Origin: Glaciihabitans sp.
GTDB taxonomy: Bacteria; Actinomycetota; Actinomycetes; Actinomycetales; Microbacteriaceae
DNA length: 48,949 nucleotides
Assembly (NCBI GenBank): GCA_025463465.1
Contig: JAODAO010000323.1
Coordinates: 1-48,949, forward strand
Reading direction: 5' to 3'
The translations under genes and the position numbers were made by a program. The notes under the pieces are model-generated. The model had not been told where the DNA came from. It saw only the letters and a list, made by a program, of their open reading frames with translations, and searched no databases. Positions 9,681 through 18,961 of the stretch are shown here, in pieces; positions within the stretch are counted from its first letter, which is position 1, and every line of letters starts with the position of its first letter.

Positions 9681-10883
9681 CTACAATGCCGATTTGCCAC
9701 GCAGGGCGGCGCGGGCGGGCACGAGGGATGCGAGGAGAGCTTCCTCCTCCGCGGCGGACCGTTCCAGGTTGATCCCGGCGAGGACCCGCTGCCGGGTGAA
9801 GGCAAGCCGGGCCGCAGTGCGGATGTAGCTCTGCATGGCACGGCCCACCCCGTTCTGGCGCGCCCAGGCCAGCGCCACCCGCCGGCCGCTCCCGGTGGCG
9901 AGGGCTCCGACCTCGTCGGGGCTGAACCAGCCCGCTGCGGCGTAGTCGCCAAGGTTGCGGCGGGTGACCGCTGCCTCCTGGCGCCTCAGGTACACCACCA
10001 ACACAATCGCGAGCACGAACAGGGGAACCTGCACGAGGGCGTAATACCCGTAGAAGTCGCGAACGATGAACAGGGAGCCGTTCCACAGCGCGTGCAGGGC
10101 GATGGCCGGCAGCAGCCCGACTATCAGGTACCCGATCCAGCCGATGCCGCGGCTTCTCGACGCCGCGAGCCCGAGGAAAAAGCCCGTGCAGGCGGTGAAC
10201 ATTACGTGGGCGAATGGGGACAGCAACCCGCGCACTTGGAAAATCTGGACCAGGCCCGCGATGCTGGCACCCTGCTCGATGACGGCCTGGCCGAAGTAAA
10301 GGATGTTTTCGGAGAACGCAAAACCCGCCGCCACCATGGCCGCGTAGACAATGCCGTCGACGGGGCCGTCGAAGTGGCGCCTGGCGACGAGGAACAACAG
10401 CAGCACCCCGAGGGCTTTACCGGACTCCTCAACGATGGGGGCCTGGATCACGGCGCCGAAAAATTCGTAGCCGGGCCCCGGCCCACCGAGGCTGTTCACC
10501 ACGTTGTCGATTTCCGCACCAACCACGAGCGCCACGATCACGGCGACGCCGGCGCCCCAGAGGAAAGCGAAGATAAGGGCGGCGCGGGGTTCCGGATCCC
10601 ACCGGTCGATCCAGCGGATACCCAGCAGCACAATCACCAGGGGAACCAGCGCGAGTGTTCCGGCGATCACAAACGCCCCGGTTCCGAGCCCGGAGATGAG
10701 ATACACCAGCACCAGCAGGAGGGCGACGGCGACAACAATGATGCCGATAGAGCCGAGGACGATGAGTCTGTAGCTGGCTCGTCGCGGGGCAAGCAGTCCG
10801 GGTTGGGGAACCACTGTCGAGCGCACGTCACGTGGCGCCAGCGGGGCGGGGGATGCCGGTCGGCCGGCGTCGCGCATCGTCAT
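9681..10883 (-). CDS. PrsW family intramembrane metalloprotease
   Basis: IVEESGKALGVLLLFLVARRHFDGPVDGIVYAAMVAAGFAFSENILY; multiple TM; TAGTCT-N7-ATG supports start at 10883 rather than 10910. Confidence 0.87.
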   Translation of the reverse strand: MTMRDAGRPASPAPLAPRDVRSTVVPQPGLLAPRRASYRLIVLGSIGIIVVAVALLLVLVYLISGLGTGAFVIAGTLALVPLVIVLLGIRWIDRWDPEPRAALIFAFLWGAGVAVIVALVVGAEIDNVVNSLGGPGPGYEFFGAVIQAPIVEESGKALGVLLLFLVARRHFDGPVDGIVYAAMVAAGFAFSENILYFGQAVIEQGASIAGLVQIFQVRGLLSPFAHVMFTACTGFFLGLAASRSRGIGWIGYLIVGLLPAIALHALWNGSLFIVRDFYGYYALVQVPLFVLAIVLVVYLRRQEAAVTRRNLGDYAAAGWFSPDEVGALATGSGRRVALAWARQNGVGRAMQSYIRTAARLAFTRQRVLAGINLERSAAEEEALLASLVPARAALRGKSAL

Positions 10884-11021
10884 GGCAATGAGACTAACGG
10901 GTGCCGACACCCCACAACATCGCTCCCCCGCCGTCCGACGAACGTTCGGGGTGCAGTGCCAGCTTCAGGCCGCCGGAAGCTGGCGCCCCGCGGTTGGACC
11001 GCGCTGCGCCAGCCCGGCGTC

Positions 11022-11855
11022 TCAGGCGGCGAGCTCGTGCGAGGCCGGGAGCACAACCGTCGGGCGGGAGTGTCCGCCCGCGCCGATCCGCGAGTGCAGG
11101 CGCGATGCCTCGGAAAGGGGGAACCGGTCGATTGTCACACCACCGAACGCTCCGTCGCGCATGGCCTGGAACACGTCGGATGCCGCAAGCTGCGCTAGGC
11201 CGTGTCCATAGTGCCAGCGGCGGGCGGCGTCGTAGTCGGCGGCGGCGATCTCAACGTCGGCGCTTGCACGCTCGTCGTCGTTGACCACGATGCCACCGAG
11301 GTGCTCCGCCCACGCCACCACAAAGGGTGTGGAACCGGCCGGGTCCGGGGAGATGTAGACCCGGTTACCGCGCCCCACGGTGTGCAGCTGGCGAAGCACG
11401 GTGCGAGCGATCAAAGCGGCCGGCAGGATGGCTGCGGCGTCCTCGAAGGAGACGTCTTTCGGAATACCGATCAGGTCGCGCTCGCTGACCACGGGCTGGA
11501 AACCGGGACGGGCGCTGGGGGTGCGCATGGCCACCCGGTCGCCGGCGGCGAAACCGACAACATCCGCGCCGACGGAATCGACGGTCGCCACGGCCTGCAC
11601 ACCAAGCGGGCTGAGCCCAAGCGCGCCTATCCGCAGGCGTACCTGGCCAGCACCGGGACGCGGTGCGCGATTGAGGTTGCGGGTGGTGGAACGGGATGCC
11701 CTGCGCTGACCACCGGTGGTGGTGGTCGAGCGCGATTTCTCTCCGACCGATGTGGCGGCCGGAGTACTCGAGGCACCCGTCACAGTTGAGCTAGACGTTC
11801 GTACGGCGCCCTTGATCGAGGCGGCGCCAGGGGTTATCACACTGAAGTGTTCCAT
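11022..11855 (-). CDS. Divergent quinone oxidoreductase/MDR-like protein with S/T-rich N-terminus
   Basis: GQVRLRIGALGLSPLGVQAVATVDSVGADVVGFAAGDRVAM and DVSFEDAAAILPAALIARTVLRQLHTVGRGNRVYI resemble MDR proteins; central region shortened. Confidence 0.6.
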   Translation of the reverse strand: MEHFSVITPGAASIKGAVRTSSSTVTGASSTPAATSVGEKSRSTTTTGGQRRASRSTTRNLNRAPRPGAGQVRLRIGALGLSPLGVQAVATVDSVGADVVGFAAGDRVAMRTPSARPGFQPVVSERDLIGIPKDVSFEDAAAILPAALIARTVLRQLHTVGRGNRVYISPDPAGSTPFVVAWAEHLGGIVVNDDERASADVEIAAADYDAARRWHYGHGLAQLAASDVFQAMRDGAFGGVTIDRFPLSEASRLHSRIGAGGHSRPTVVLPASHELAA

Positions 11856-11923
11856 TTGATGAGGAAAACAGCAGGTGGGGTTCGTATATTCCCAACCATG
11901 GCGCTACCAGCCTGTGAGCCTGC

Positions 11924-13285
11924 TTAGAACACCTTTCCGGGGTTCATAATGCCGTATGGGTCGAATACTTCCTTGATCTGGCGCTGCAACTCGAGCTGGT
12001 CCTCGCCCAGTTCATCCTTCAGCCAGCGCTTCTTCAGGACACCGACTCCGTGCTCGCCGGTCAGGGTGCCACCGAGACGCAGGCACGCGACAAACATCTC
12101 GTCGGCCGCCTCCCAGACGTAGTCGGGTACCTCGAGTCCCTCGAAAACGAAGTTGGGATGCAGGTTGCCGTCGCCAGCATGGGCGACAGTGGGAATCGTG
12201 ATGTCATACCGGGTCTCGATGTCGGCGATCGCAGCGAACATCGCGGGAAGTTGGCTGCGCGGGACGGCGATGTCCTCGATCAGAACCGTGCCCTTGGCAG
12301 CCATCGCCGGGTGGAACGACCTGCGGATACTGAATAGTCGTTCCCCATGCTCGGGATCGGTGGACAATTCTGCGTCTCCCCCAAGAGACGTGATGATGGA
12401 CAGGGCTGCGGCGGCCTCGGCCTGAGCCGCGGCACCATCCATCTGCACCAGGAGGTAGGTTCCCCGGCCGCCGAGATCGAGGCCAAGGTAGTCGCCGATT
12501 CCCGCGAGGGAGGAGGAGTCCATCAACTCCATCGCTGCCGGCCGCAGGCGTGAGGCCGTGATCACCGAAGAGGCACGGGCAGCCTGCTCGACAGAGGGAA
12601 AATAGGCGCCGATAGTGGAAACGGGACCGGACGGCAGTGCCCGCAGCTTGAGGGTCGCCTCGACGATGACACCCAGGGTTCCCTCCGAACCGATCATCAG
12701 GGCGGTGAGGTCGAGCCCGGTGACACCCTTCACCGTGCGGTGGCCGAGGCTGAGAAGTCGGCCGTCGGCAAGGACGACCTTGAGTCCGAGTACCGATTCG
12801 CGGGTGACACCGTATTTTGCACACAGGAGGCCGCCGGCGTTGGTCGCGATGTTGCCCCCGATGGTGGAAATGGCTTTGCTGGCCGGATCGGGAGCGAACC
12901 ACAGGCCCTGCCCGGCGAGATGCCTGTTCAGATCGTCGTTGATCAGTCCCGGCTCCACCACCGCAAGTTCATCGTCGACGTTGACCTCGATGATGCGCGT
13001 CATCAGCGAGGTGGACAGGACGATCTCACCCGCACTGCCGATAGACCCGCCCGCCAGCCCGGTTCCGGCGCCGCGCGTCACCACGGGGATGCGGTACTCG
13101 GTGGCGAAACGCATCGTCGCCTGCACGTCCTCGATGGTGCGCGCGTTCACAATAGCCAGCGGCGGGGTGTCCGATACCCGGCCGGAGCGATCGGCGCGGG
13201 CCGCGGCGAGCGCGCCAGGATCGGTGGACACCGCATCTCCAAGGGACGTACGGAGAAGGGAAACCATGGATACGACATCGATCAT
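11924..13285 (-). CDS. FAD-binding oxidoreductase, GlcD / D-lactate dehydrogenase family
   Basis: VTRGAGTGLAGGS, GNIATNAGGLLCAKYG, MIGSEGTLGVI, HAGDGNLHPNF, GEHGVGVLKK; TAAGCT-N6-ATG. Confidence 0.93.
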   Translation of the reverse strand: MIDVVSMVSLLRTSLGDAVSTDPGALAAARADRSGRVSDTPPLAIVNARTIEDVQATMRFATEYRIPVVTRGAGTGLAGGSIGSAGEIVLSTSLMTRIIEVNVDDELAVVEPGLINDDLNRHLAGQGLWFAPDPASKAISTIGGNIATNAGGLLCAKYGVTRESVLGLKVVLADGRLLSLGHRTVKGVTGLDLTALMIGSEGTLGVIVEATLKLRALPSGPVSTIGAYFPSVEQAARASSVITASRLRPAAMELMDSSSLAGIGDYLGLDLGGRGTYLLVQMDGAAAQAEAAAALSIITSLGGDAELSTDPEHGERLFSIRRSFHPAMAAKGTVLIEDIAVPRSQLPAMFAAIADIETRYDITIPTVAHAGDGNLHPNFVFEGLEVPDYVWEAADEMFVACLRLGGTLTGEHGVGVLKKRWLKDELGEDQLELQRQIKEVFDPYGIMNPGKVF

Positions 13286-13358
13286 ATTTTGAGCTTATCT
13301 GGGCACCACTTTGAGAACGCCGCTGGCCGCGCGGCACACGGCGTGAAACCCTGAGTAT

Positions 13359-14972
13359 GTGATGTTCCCCGCCGCAAGCCCGATTCCCCGTTTACCCGGA
13401 TGGGGGCCGGATGACCCACCGGTCGCCGCCCTTCGTGGCGGTCGGTCCAGCGGGGTGTATTGCCGCCCGGAATGCCCGCGTGCGCAGGCCGCTGATACCC
13501 GGGATTTCCCCAGTGCGGCGGCGGCGCAGACGGCCGGGCTTGTCGCCTGCGACGTGTGTGCTCCGGAACCCATTCCCGGTACCCCCGATTGGCGGGCGGC
13601 GGACGACCTTGTCTCCCGCGCGATGGTGTTCATCACCGAGGAATGGAACGTACCCGACGCACCATCCGCCCGGGCTGGGGCGGCTGCGGATCGGTTGGCG
13701 CCAAATGGGTTGGCCGCGGATGGATCGGCACAGCACAGTTCTGTTCCCGATGAGTTGGCGCGGCTGGCCGAGCGGGTTGGCAGTTCGCCGGCGGAGGTAA
13801 TCGGGGCGCTCGACGCCCGTTTCGGTGCCTCCGCGGCCGCGCTGGCCCGGGCGCATCAGGCCAACTCGGCCCGCCTCCTGCTTGTTTTTACCGGTATCGA
13901 GACGGCGTCGGTGGCGCTTATGACCGGTTATGCGGACAGCGCCGAGCTCGAGCACTCGCTGTGGAGCGTCTACCGCTCTTCCGCTGCACAACTCCGCGGC
14001 CAGCGATCGCGAATCGCCACCTCCACCCTCCAGGCTTCCTCGCGGACCGGCCCGTATCTCGGCGGCCATGACACGGCTGAGGCCGCGGCGCTCATCCTCC
14101 GGTTCAGCGCCCGCCCACCGTTTGACGGCCCCGGCCTGATGCGGTTCTTCCTCGACCACGCGGTGCTCGGCCTCGAACGGCCGACGCACACCGGCTTCGA
14201 ACGCTGGACACAGCTCAGGTTCGGGCGGGCCAGGGTGGCGTTCTCCCTGAGTGGGGAGTCCGGGGTGCTCTGCAGCGCCCGGCTGGACGACGTGAGGGAC
14301 GTGCCCGAGCTGGTGGCGCTCACGCACCGACTGTTCGACCTCGACGTCGACCCTGAACAGGTGGATGTCGCGCTCAGCGCCGACCCGACGCTACGGCCGC
14401 TTGTGCTGGCACTCCCGGGCATCCGAATTCCCGGGGTGTTCGATGCCAACGAGGCGCTGTTCAGGACGCTGCTCGGCCAGCAGATTTCCGTGCCAGCCGC
14501 TCGGACCGTGCTCGGTCGCATCACCATGGCCCTCGGCACCGACGGCCTGTTCCCCACCGCGGCGCAGCTCGCTGACGGCGGCGCGGGGGTGCTGCGCGGC
14601 CCGGCGCAGCGCGTGAGCGCGATCCTCGGTGTCGCTGAGGCCTTGAACGCCGGTGACCTGGTCCTCGATGAAGCGCTGCAAACGGCAGAGTTCGTCCGCC
14701 GGCTCGAGCAGGTTCGCGGAATCGGCCCGTGGACAGCAAACTATCTCGCGATGCGCCTGCTCGGGGATCCCGACGTCCTCCTGAACACCGACCTGATCAT
14801 CCTGCAGAGCGCCGCGCTTCGCGGCCTCCCTGCCACGGCCAGGACACTCGCCGCCTATAGCGAACGGTGGGCACCGTGGCGAAGTTATGCGGGCCTCCAT
14901 CTGTGGCGCGCCCGCGACTGGGCACCGCCGGTAGCGCCCCCGTCTCCCGCTACCATCTCTGAATATGAGTAA
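13359..14972 (+). CDS. Ada-AlkA fusion: Ada metal-binding domain + AraC-type HTH + DNA-3-methyladenine glycosylase II
   Basis: YCRPECP...CDVC; HTH-like LARLAERVGSSPAEVIGAL; HhH-GPD EQVRGIGPWTANYLAMRLLGDPDVLLNTD. Confidence 0.85.
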   Translation: MMFPAASPIPRLPGWGPDDPPVAALRGGRSSGVYCRPECPRAQAADTRDFPSAAAAQTAGLVACDVCAPEPIPGTPDWRAADDLVSRAMVFITEEWNVPDAPSARAGAAADRLAPNGLAADGSAQHSSVPDELARLAERVGSSPAEVIGALDARFGASAAALARAHQANSARLLLVFTGIETASVALMTGYADSAELEHSLWSVYRSSAAQLRGQRSRIATSTLQASSRTGPYLGGHDTAEAAALILRFSARPPFDGPGLMRFFLDHAVLGLERPTHTGFERWTQLRFGRARVAFSLSGESGVLCSARLDDVRDVPELVALTHRLFDLDVDPEQVDVALSADPTLRPLVLALPGIRIPGVFDANEALFRTLLGQQISVPAARTVLGRITMALGTDGLFPTAAQLADGGAGVLRGPAQRVSAILGVAEALNAGDLVLDEALQTAEFVRRLEQVRGIGPWTANYLAMRLLGDPDVLLNTDLIILQSAALRGLPATARTLAAYSERWAPWRSYAGLHLWRARDWAPPVAPPSPATISEYE

Positions 14973-15540
14973 CCCACATCCCGACTCATCGGCGATGCCG
15001 CTGGATGAACCGACGAGGAAGGCCGACGCGGTTCCCGACGATGGGCGCGACGAGTCGCAGACGGAGCGGCTCGACCGCAACTGGAACGAACTTATCCAGG
15101 AACTCCGAGTCACCCAGACCGGCACCCAGATCCTTACCGGTTTCCTGCTCACCGTCGCGTTCCAGCAGCGCTTTGCCGACCTCGATCAGTTCCAGTTGGA
15201 TGTTTACCTCGTCCTGGTCGCACTGGCGGTGGCGTGCACCGGATTGGGCCTGGCACCGGTCAGCCTGCACCGGGCGCTTTTCCGCAGGCGGGCGAAGGAA
15301 CAGATCGTCGCCGTGGCCGACCAGCTGATGCGACTGACCCTCGCGGGGGTCGCCCTGGTCCTATCGGGGACGGTGTTGCTCATCTTCGACGTGGTAGCCG
15401 GGCGCACCGCCGGTCTTATCGCGGGCGGCGCAGCGCTGTTGGTCACGGGAGTCCTGTGGATCCTCCTCCCCCTGGTCGTCCGCCCACGGGGAAAAGGTCA
15501 CCTGCCGGCCACTACTGGCCAGGGGGATCGCGCTGCCTGA
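14965..15540 (+). CDS. DUF6328-like four-TM membrane protein
   Basis: RNWNELIQELRVTQTGTQILTGFLLTVAFQQRF...LVALAVACTGLGLAPVSLHRALFR; overlaps preceding stop by 8 bp. Confidence 0.75.
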   Translation: MSNPHPDSSAMPLDEPTRKADAVPDDGRDESQTERLDRNWNELIQELRVTQTGTQILTGFLLTVAFQQRFADLDQFQLDVYLVLVALAVACTGLGLAPVSLHRALFRRRAKEQIVAVADQLMRLTLAGVALVLSGTVLLIFDVVAGRTAGLIAGGAALLVTGVLWILLPLVVRPRGKGHLPATTGQGDRAA

Positions 15541-15562
15541 ACCTATCCCGTCACGATCGAGT

Positions 15563-15619
15563 CCCGGTCCAGCACCGGGCGTGGGGACGTCAAGGGCTCG
15601 CGGCGTTCGTCCCCACGCC
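15563..15619 (+). terminator. Two abutting hairpins downstream of the DUF6328-like gene
   Basis: CCCGGT-CCAGC-ACCGGG (15563-15579) and GGCGTGGGGACG (15578-15589) / CGTCCCCACGCC (15608-15619). Confidence 0.5.
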
Positions 15620-15704
15620 GCACAATATCCCCTCGGGGCCCGCCGAAATAGTGCGCGGCGCCGAACAGTCGGATGACCATACGAAGGCAAGGAAGGAGCG
15701 GCCT

Positions 15705-16463
15705 GTGAGAATTTCTGTAGTAATCCCTGTGTTGAACGATGCCGTTCTCCTACGTGAATGCCTCGTGTCCCTGGGCGCGCAGACTCGCCAGCCCGACGAA
15801 GTGATCGTTGTAGACAACGGCTGCACGGACAACAGTGTTGCCGTGGCGCACGAGGCGGGCGCCCGTGTTGTGACCGAATCGCGACCCGGGATCACCGCGG
15901 CATCGGCGGCCGGTTTCGATAACGCGACCGGCGATGTGATAGCCCGCTGCGATGCAGACAGTGTCCTCCCACCCGATTGGCTTGCCAACATTGAACGCAC
16001 CCTCACGCGACACCCGGAAGCGGTAGCCGTCAGCGGCCCCGGCCATTTTTACGATCTCGGATCCGCGGCGAACATCGTCGCGCGCATCTTCTACATGAGT
16101 GCGTACTTTCGGCTGGTGCGCCTCGCCGCCGGCAACAACGTCCTGTTTGGATCAAACTGTGCCGTTCGGGCACCTGCATGGCGCGCGGTCAGCGCTTCCG
16201 TGCCTCGGGATGACACGGAGTTGCACGACGATATCGACCTGAGTTTCCGGATCGCGCCGTCATCGACGATCATTCACGATCGCAGAATGGTGGTCGGGAT
16301 CTCCGGACGCCCTTTCCGCAGTGCGAGCGGTGCTCGACGACGCTTACGGCGGGCGCTGCATACCCTTTCCATTCATTATTGGGCGGGGAGCTCCCCGTGG
16401 CGGCGATGGCGAACACGGTGGGGCAGCAACCCCCGGTGGTACCGCAGAGGTGTCCCATATTGA
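15705..16463 (+). CDS. Glycosyltransferase family 2
   Basis: GTG start after SD GGAAGGAG; RISVVIPVLND, PDEVIVVDNGCTDNS, ARCDADSVLPPDWL, DDTELHDDIDLSFR. Confidence 0.88.
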   Translation: MRISVVIPVLNDAVLLRECLVSLGAQTRQPDEVIVVDNGCTDNSVAVAHEAGARVVTESRPGITAASAAGFDNATGDVIARCDADSVLPPDWLANIERTLTRHPEAVAVSGPGHFYDLGSAANIVARIFYMSAYFRLVRLAAGNNVLFGSNCAVRAPAWRAVSASVPRDDTELHDDIDLSFRIAPSSTIIHDRRMVVGISGRPFRSASGARRRLRRALHTLSIHYWAGSSPWRRWRTRWGSNPRWYRRGVPY

Positions 16464-16532
16464 CGAGTTATCACCCAGCAACATGGGGTTAAAGTCCTGT
16501 TGACTCCCAGCCCGTCCACCTAGGCTTAGAGC

Positions 16533-17042
16533 ATGAGGACAAAGCTGCTATTGATTGTCGGACTCGCTACGGGGTACGTCCTGGGAGCACGCGCCGGCCG
16601 CAAACGTTACGAACAGATCCGGGCCAGGGCCAGGAAGTTCTGGTTCAACCCCAAGGTGAAGGGGGCACGTCATGACGTGTCCGCTTACGCCAAGGAGCAG
16701 GCGCCCGTGGTCAAGGCGAAGGTTGAGTCGGTCGCAAAAGATGTCGCCTCGACGGTGGCGTCGACCGCCCGGGACGTTGCGGACAAAACCTCCACGGCTG
16801 CCAAAGACGTCGCGGACAAGACCACCCACGTGGCCAAAGACGTTGCGGACAAGACCACCCACGTGGCTAAGGACGTCGCCGATAAAACGACGACCACCGC
16901 GAAAGACGTCGCTGGGAGGGTTTCCGACACCGCCGTTGACCTCAAAGAACGGGGTGAGGACGCCCGCGATCGGGCCGTTCTGAAGGCCAGCGAGGCTCGT
17001 GACAATGCCCTCGAAGACATTGGTGACGACGACGACTACTGA
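16533..17042 (+). CDS. YtxH-like membrane-anchored protein with LEA-like 11-residue repeats
   Basis: LLLIVGLATGYVLGARAGRKRYEQI N-terminus; repeats AKDVADKTTHV; TAGGCT-N6-ATG. Confidence 0.8.
   Translation: MRTKLLLIVGLATGYVLGARAGRKRYEQIRARARKFWFNPKVKGARHDVSAYAKEQAPVVKAKVESVAKDVASTVASTARDVADKTSTAAKDVADKTTHVAKDVADKTTHVAKDVADKTTTTAKDVAGRVSDTAVDLKERGEDARDRAVLKASEARDNALEDIGDDDDY
16812..16877 (+). repeat. Two tandem 33-bp units encoding ADKTTHVAKDV
   Basis: gcggacaagaccacccacgtggccaaagacgtt followed by gcggacaagaccacccacgtggctaaggacgtc. Confidence 0.85.
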
Positions 17043-17062
17043 CCCGCCGGGCCTACTCGGAT

Positions 17063-17105
17063 AAAGGGGCGCATCGCAACGGGAATCGTTGTGGTGCGCC
17101 CTTTT
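17063..17105. terminator. Bidirectional intrinsic terminator
   Basis: AAAGGGGCGCA...GCAACGGGAATCGTTGT...TGCGCCCTTTT between convergent genes. Confidence 0.85.
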
Positions 17106-17129
17106 GCTGTGTTGTGGTTCAGCTGCTGG

Positions 17130-18686
17130 TCAGGCGACCGGTGGGACAACGATGTTTATCGCCCCGGTGACCGGAGCCATACCGCTCAGACGTTCCGGGG
17201 AGAGGACGCGGTCGACCTGTTCCTTCGACATCAGTCCTGCTTCGACCACAAGCTCCGCAATGGACGCGGTGCTCGTCAGAGCAGTATGGGCGAGAGTCGC
17301 TGACGCCGCGTAGCCGATAAACGGTGTCAGTGCGGTGACAACTCCCACGCTCGAGTCGACCTGCAGCGCAAGCCGAGCGGTGTTGGCGGTGATCCCGTCG
17401 ATGCAGTTGACCCGCAGTGTGCGGCAGGCGTTGGTCATCCACGCCAGCGACTGGAGAATGCTGTGGGCGATAACGGGTTCGAACGCGTTCAGTTGGAGTT
17501 GGCCGGCCTCCGCTGCCGCCGTCACGGTGGCATCAGCACCGATCACCGAGAACGCGACCTGGTTCACCACTTCGGGTATAACCGGGTTGACCTTGCCTGG
17601 CATGATGCTGGAGCCGGCCTGCCGCGGCGGAAGGTTGATTTCGCCAAGGCCTGCCTGGGGTCCGCTGGAGATCAGGCGAAGGTCGTTGCAGATCTTCGAC
17701 AGTTTCACGGCTGCACGTTTCAACGTCCCACTGAGGGTCATAAATACGCCGGTGTCCGACGTGGCCTCGATCAGGTCTGGGGCGGTTTTGATGCCGAGAC
17801 CCGTGAGGTCGGCGAGGTGACGCCTGACCGCTTCGGCGTATCGGGGGTCTGCGGTGATCCCCGTGCCGATCGCCGTGGCACCCAGGTTGATCTCGCTGAG
17901 CCACGGGATGACCTCGCTGAGACGGTCGAAGTCCTCGCCGAGGGTGGTGGCGAAACCGGAGAACTCCTGGCCGAGTGTCATTGGCACGGCATCCTGGAGT
18001 TGCGTTCGTCCCACCTTGAGAACGTGGGAGAACTCGCGCCCCTTCGCCGCGAACGACGCCGCGAGCAGGCGATGCTCGTCGAGAAGACGCATCAGGGAAA
18101 GCACCATGGCCAGCTTGATCGACGTCGGGTACACGTCGTTGGTGCTCTGGCTGCGGTTGATGTCGTCAATCGGATGCAGGTGGGCGTACTCCCCCCGACC
18201 GAATCCGAGGATCTCGAGCCCGCGGTTGGCGATTACCTCGTTGGTGTTCATGTTCGTCGACGTGCCGGCGCCACCCTGGATAACGCCCACAACGAACTGG
18301 TCGTGCCACTGTCCGGCGACGATCTCCTCGCAGACCTGGTCGATGATCGCGGCCTTGTGCGGGTCCAGGTCACCGAGTTCGAGGTTCGCCCGCCCCGCGG
18401 CCTGTTTGACCCTGGCCAGGGAAGTGATGAGATGCGGGTAGTTGAAAATGGCGCGGCGGGTGATCGGAAAATTGTCGAGCGCCCGCGCGGTGTGGATTCC
18501 CCAGTAGACATCTGCCGGGATCGGACGAGACCCGAGCGAATCCGTCTCCATCCTGGTGGGAACTTGCGGGCGCGAGATGTCAGCGCTGCCCACGGCGGGA
18601 CCGTTGGTCGCGAGGAAGTTTTCGTCCCCGGTTATCGCCTGCTCCTCGTACGCGTGTGTGGGGTCAAGATCGGGTGACGCGGTCAT
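17130..18686 (-). CDS. aspA: Aspartate ammonia-lyase
   Basis: METDSLGSRPIPADVYWGIHTARALDNFPIT and GSSIMPGKVNP signature; start at M55 of the ORF after SD AAGGAG. Confidence 0.88.
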   Translation of the reverse strand: MTASPDLDPTHAYEEQAITGDENFLATNGPAVGSADISRPQVPTRMETDSLGSRPIPADVYWGIHTARALDNFPITRRAIFNYPHLITSLARVKQAAGRANLELGDLDPHKAAIIDQVCEEIVAGQWHDQFVVGVIQGGAGTSTNMNTNEVIANRGLEILGFGRGEYAHLHPIDDINRSQSTNDVYPTSIKLAMVLSLMRLLDEHRLLAASFAAKGREFSHVLKVGRTQLQDAVPMTLGQEFSGFATTLGEDFDRLSEVIPWLSEINLGATAIGTGITADPRYAEAVRRHLADLTGLGIKTAPDLIEATSDTGVFMTLSGTLKRAAVKLSKICNDLRLISSGPQAGLGEINLPPRQAGSSIMPGKVNPVIPEVVNQVAFSVIGADATVTAAAEAGQLQLNAFEPVIAHSILQSLAWMTNACRTLRVNCIDGITANTARLALQVDSSVGVVTALTPFIGYAASATLAHTALTSTASIAELVVEAGLMSKEQVDRVLSPERLSGMAPVTGAINIVVPPVA

Positions 18687-18757
18687 GGCGCTTCTCCTTG
18701 GACGTGGAACCGTTAGCCGGACACAGCAGCCGAGGTGCGCAGCGGTGTCGGGCCTGA

Positions 18758-18961
18758 TCAGTGGAACAGCGGAATCACCAGGTAAACACCAAACAGAACC
18801 AGGGCGGCACAGATGACAAAACAGGCGATTCCCGTGCTGTGGCGCCATCCACGTTCGGCCTCAACCAGGCGAAGTCCTACTGAGTAGAGCGTAACGACAG
18901 CGCATGCGGAAAGCAGTGCCGCCACGAGCACAACAACAAACGCCATCCAGTCGATCGTCAT
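18758..18961 (-). CDS. Small two-TM membrane protein, translationally coupled to the Pit gene
   Basis: 67 aa MTIDWMAFVVVLVAALLSACAVVTLYSVGLRLVEAERGWRHSTGIACFVICAALVLFGVYLVIPLFH; ATGA overlap with preceding stop. Confidence 0.75.
   Translation of the reverse strand: MTIDWMAFVVVLVAALLSACAVVTLYSVGLRLVEAERGWRHSTGIACFVICAALVLFGVYLVIPLFH

Noticed and set aside
9672-11198. Long + strand ORF (508 aa) opposite prsW
   Set aside because: Low-complexity H/Q/D/R-rich translation typical of antisense frames in high-GC DNA; PrsW on the other strand is clearly real
16790-16915. Short tandem repeats as a CRISPR-like array
   Set aside because: Units are contiguous 33-bp in-frame coding repeats without spacers
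17463-18677. 404-aa + strand ORF opposite aspA
   Set aside because: Antisense shadow of a strongly motif-supported aspartase gene
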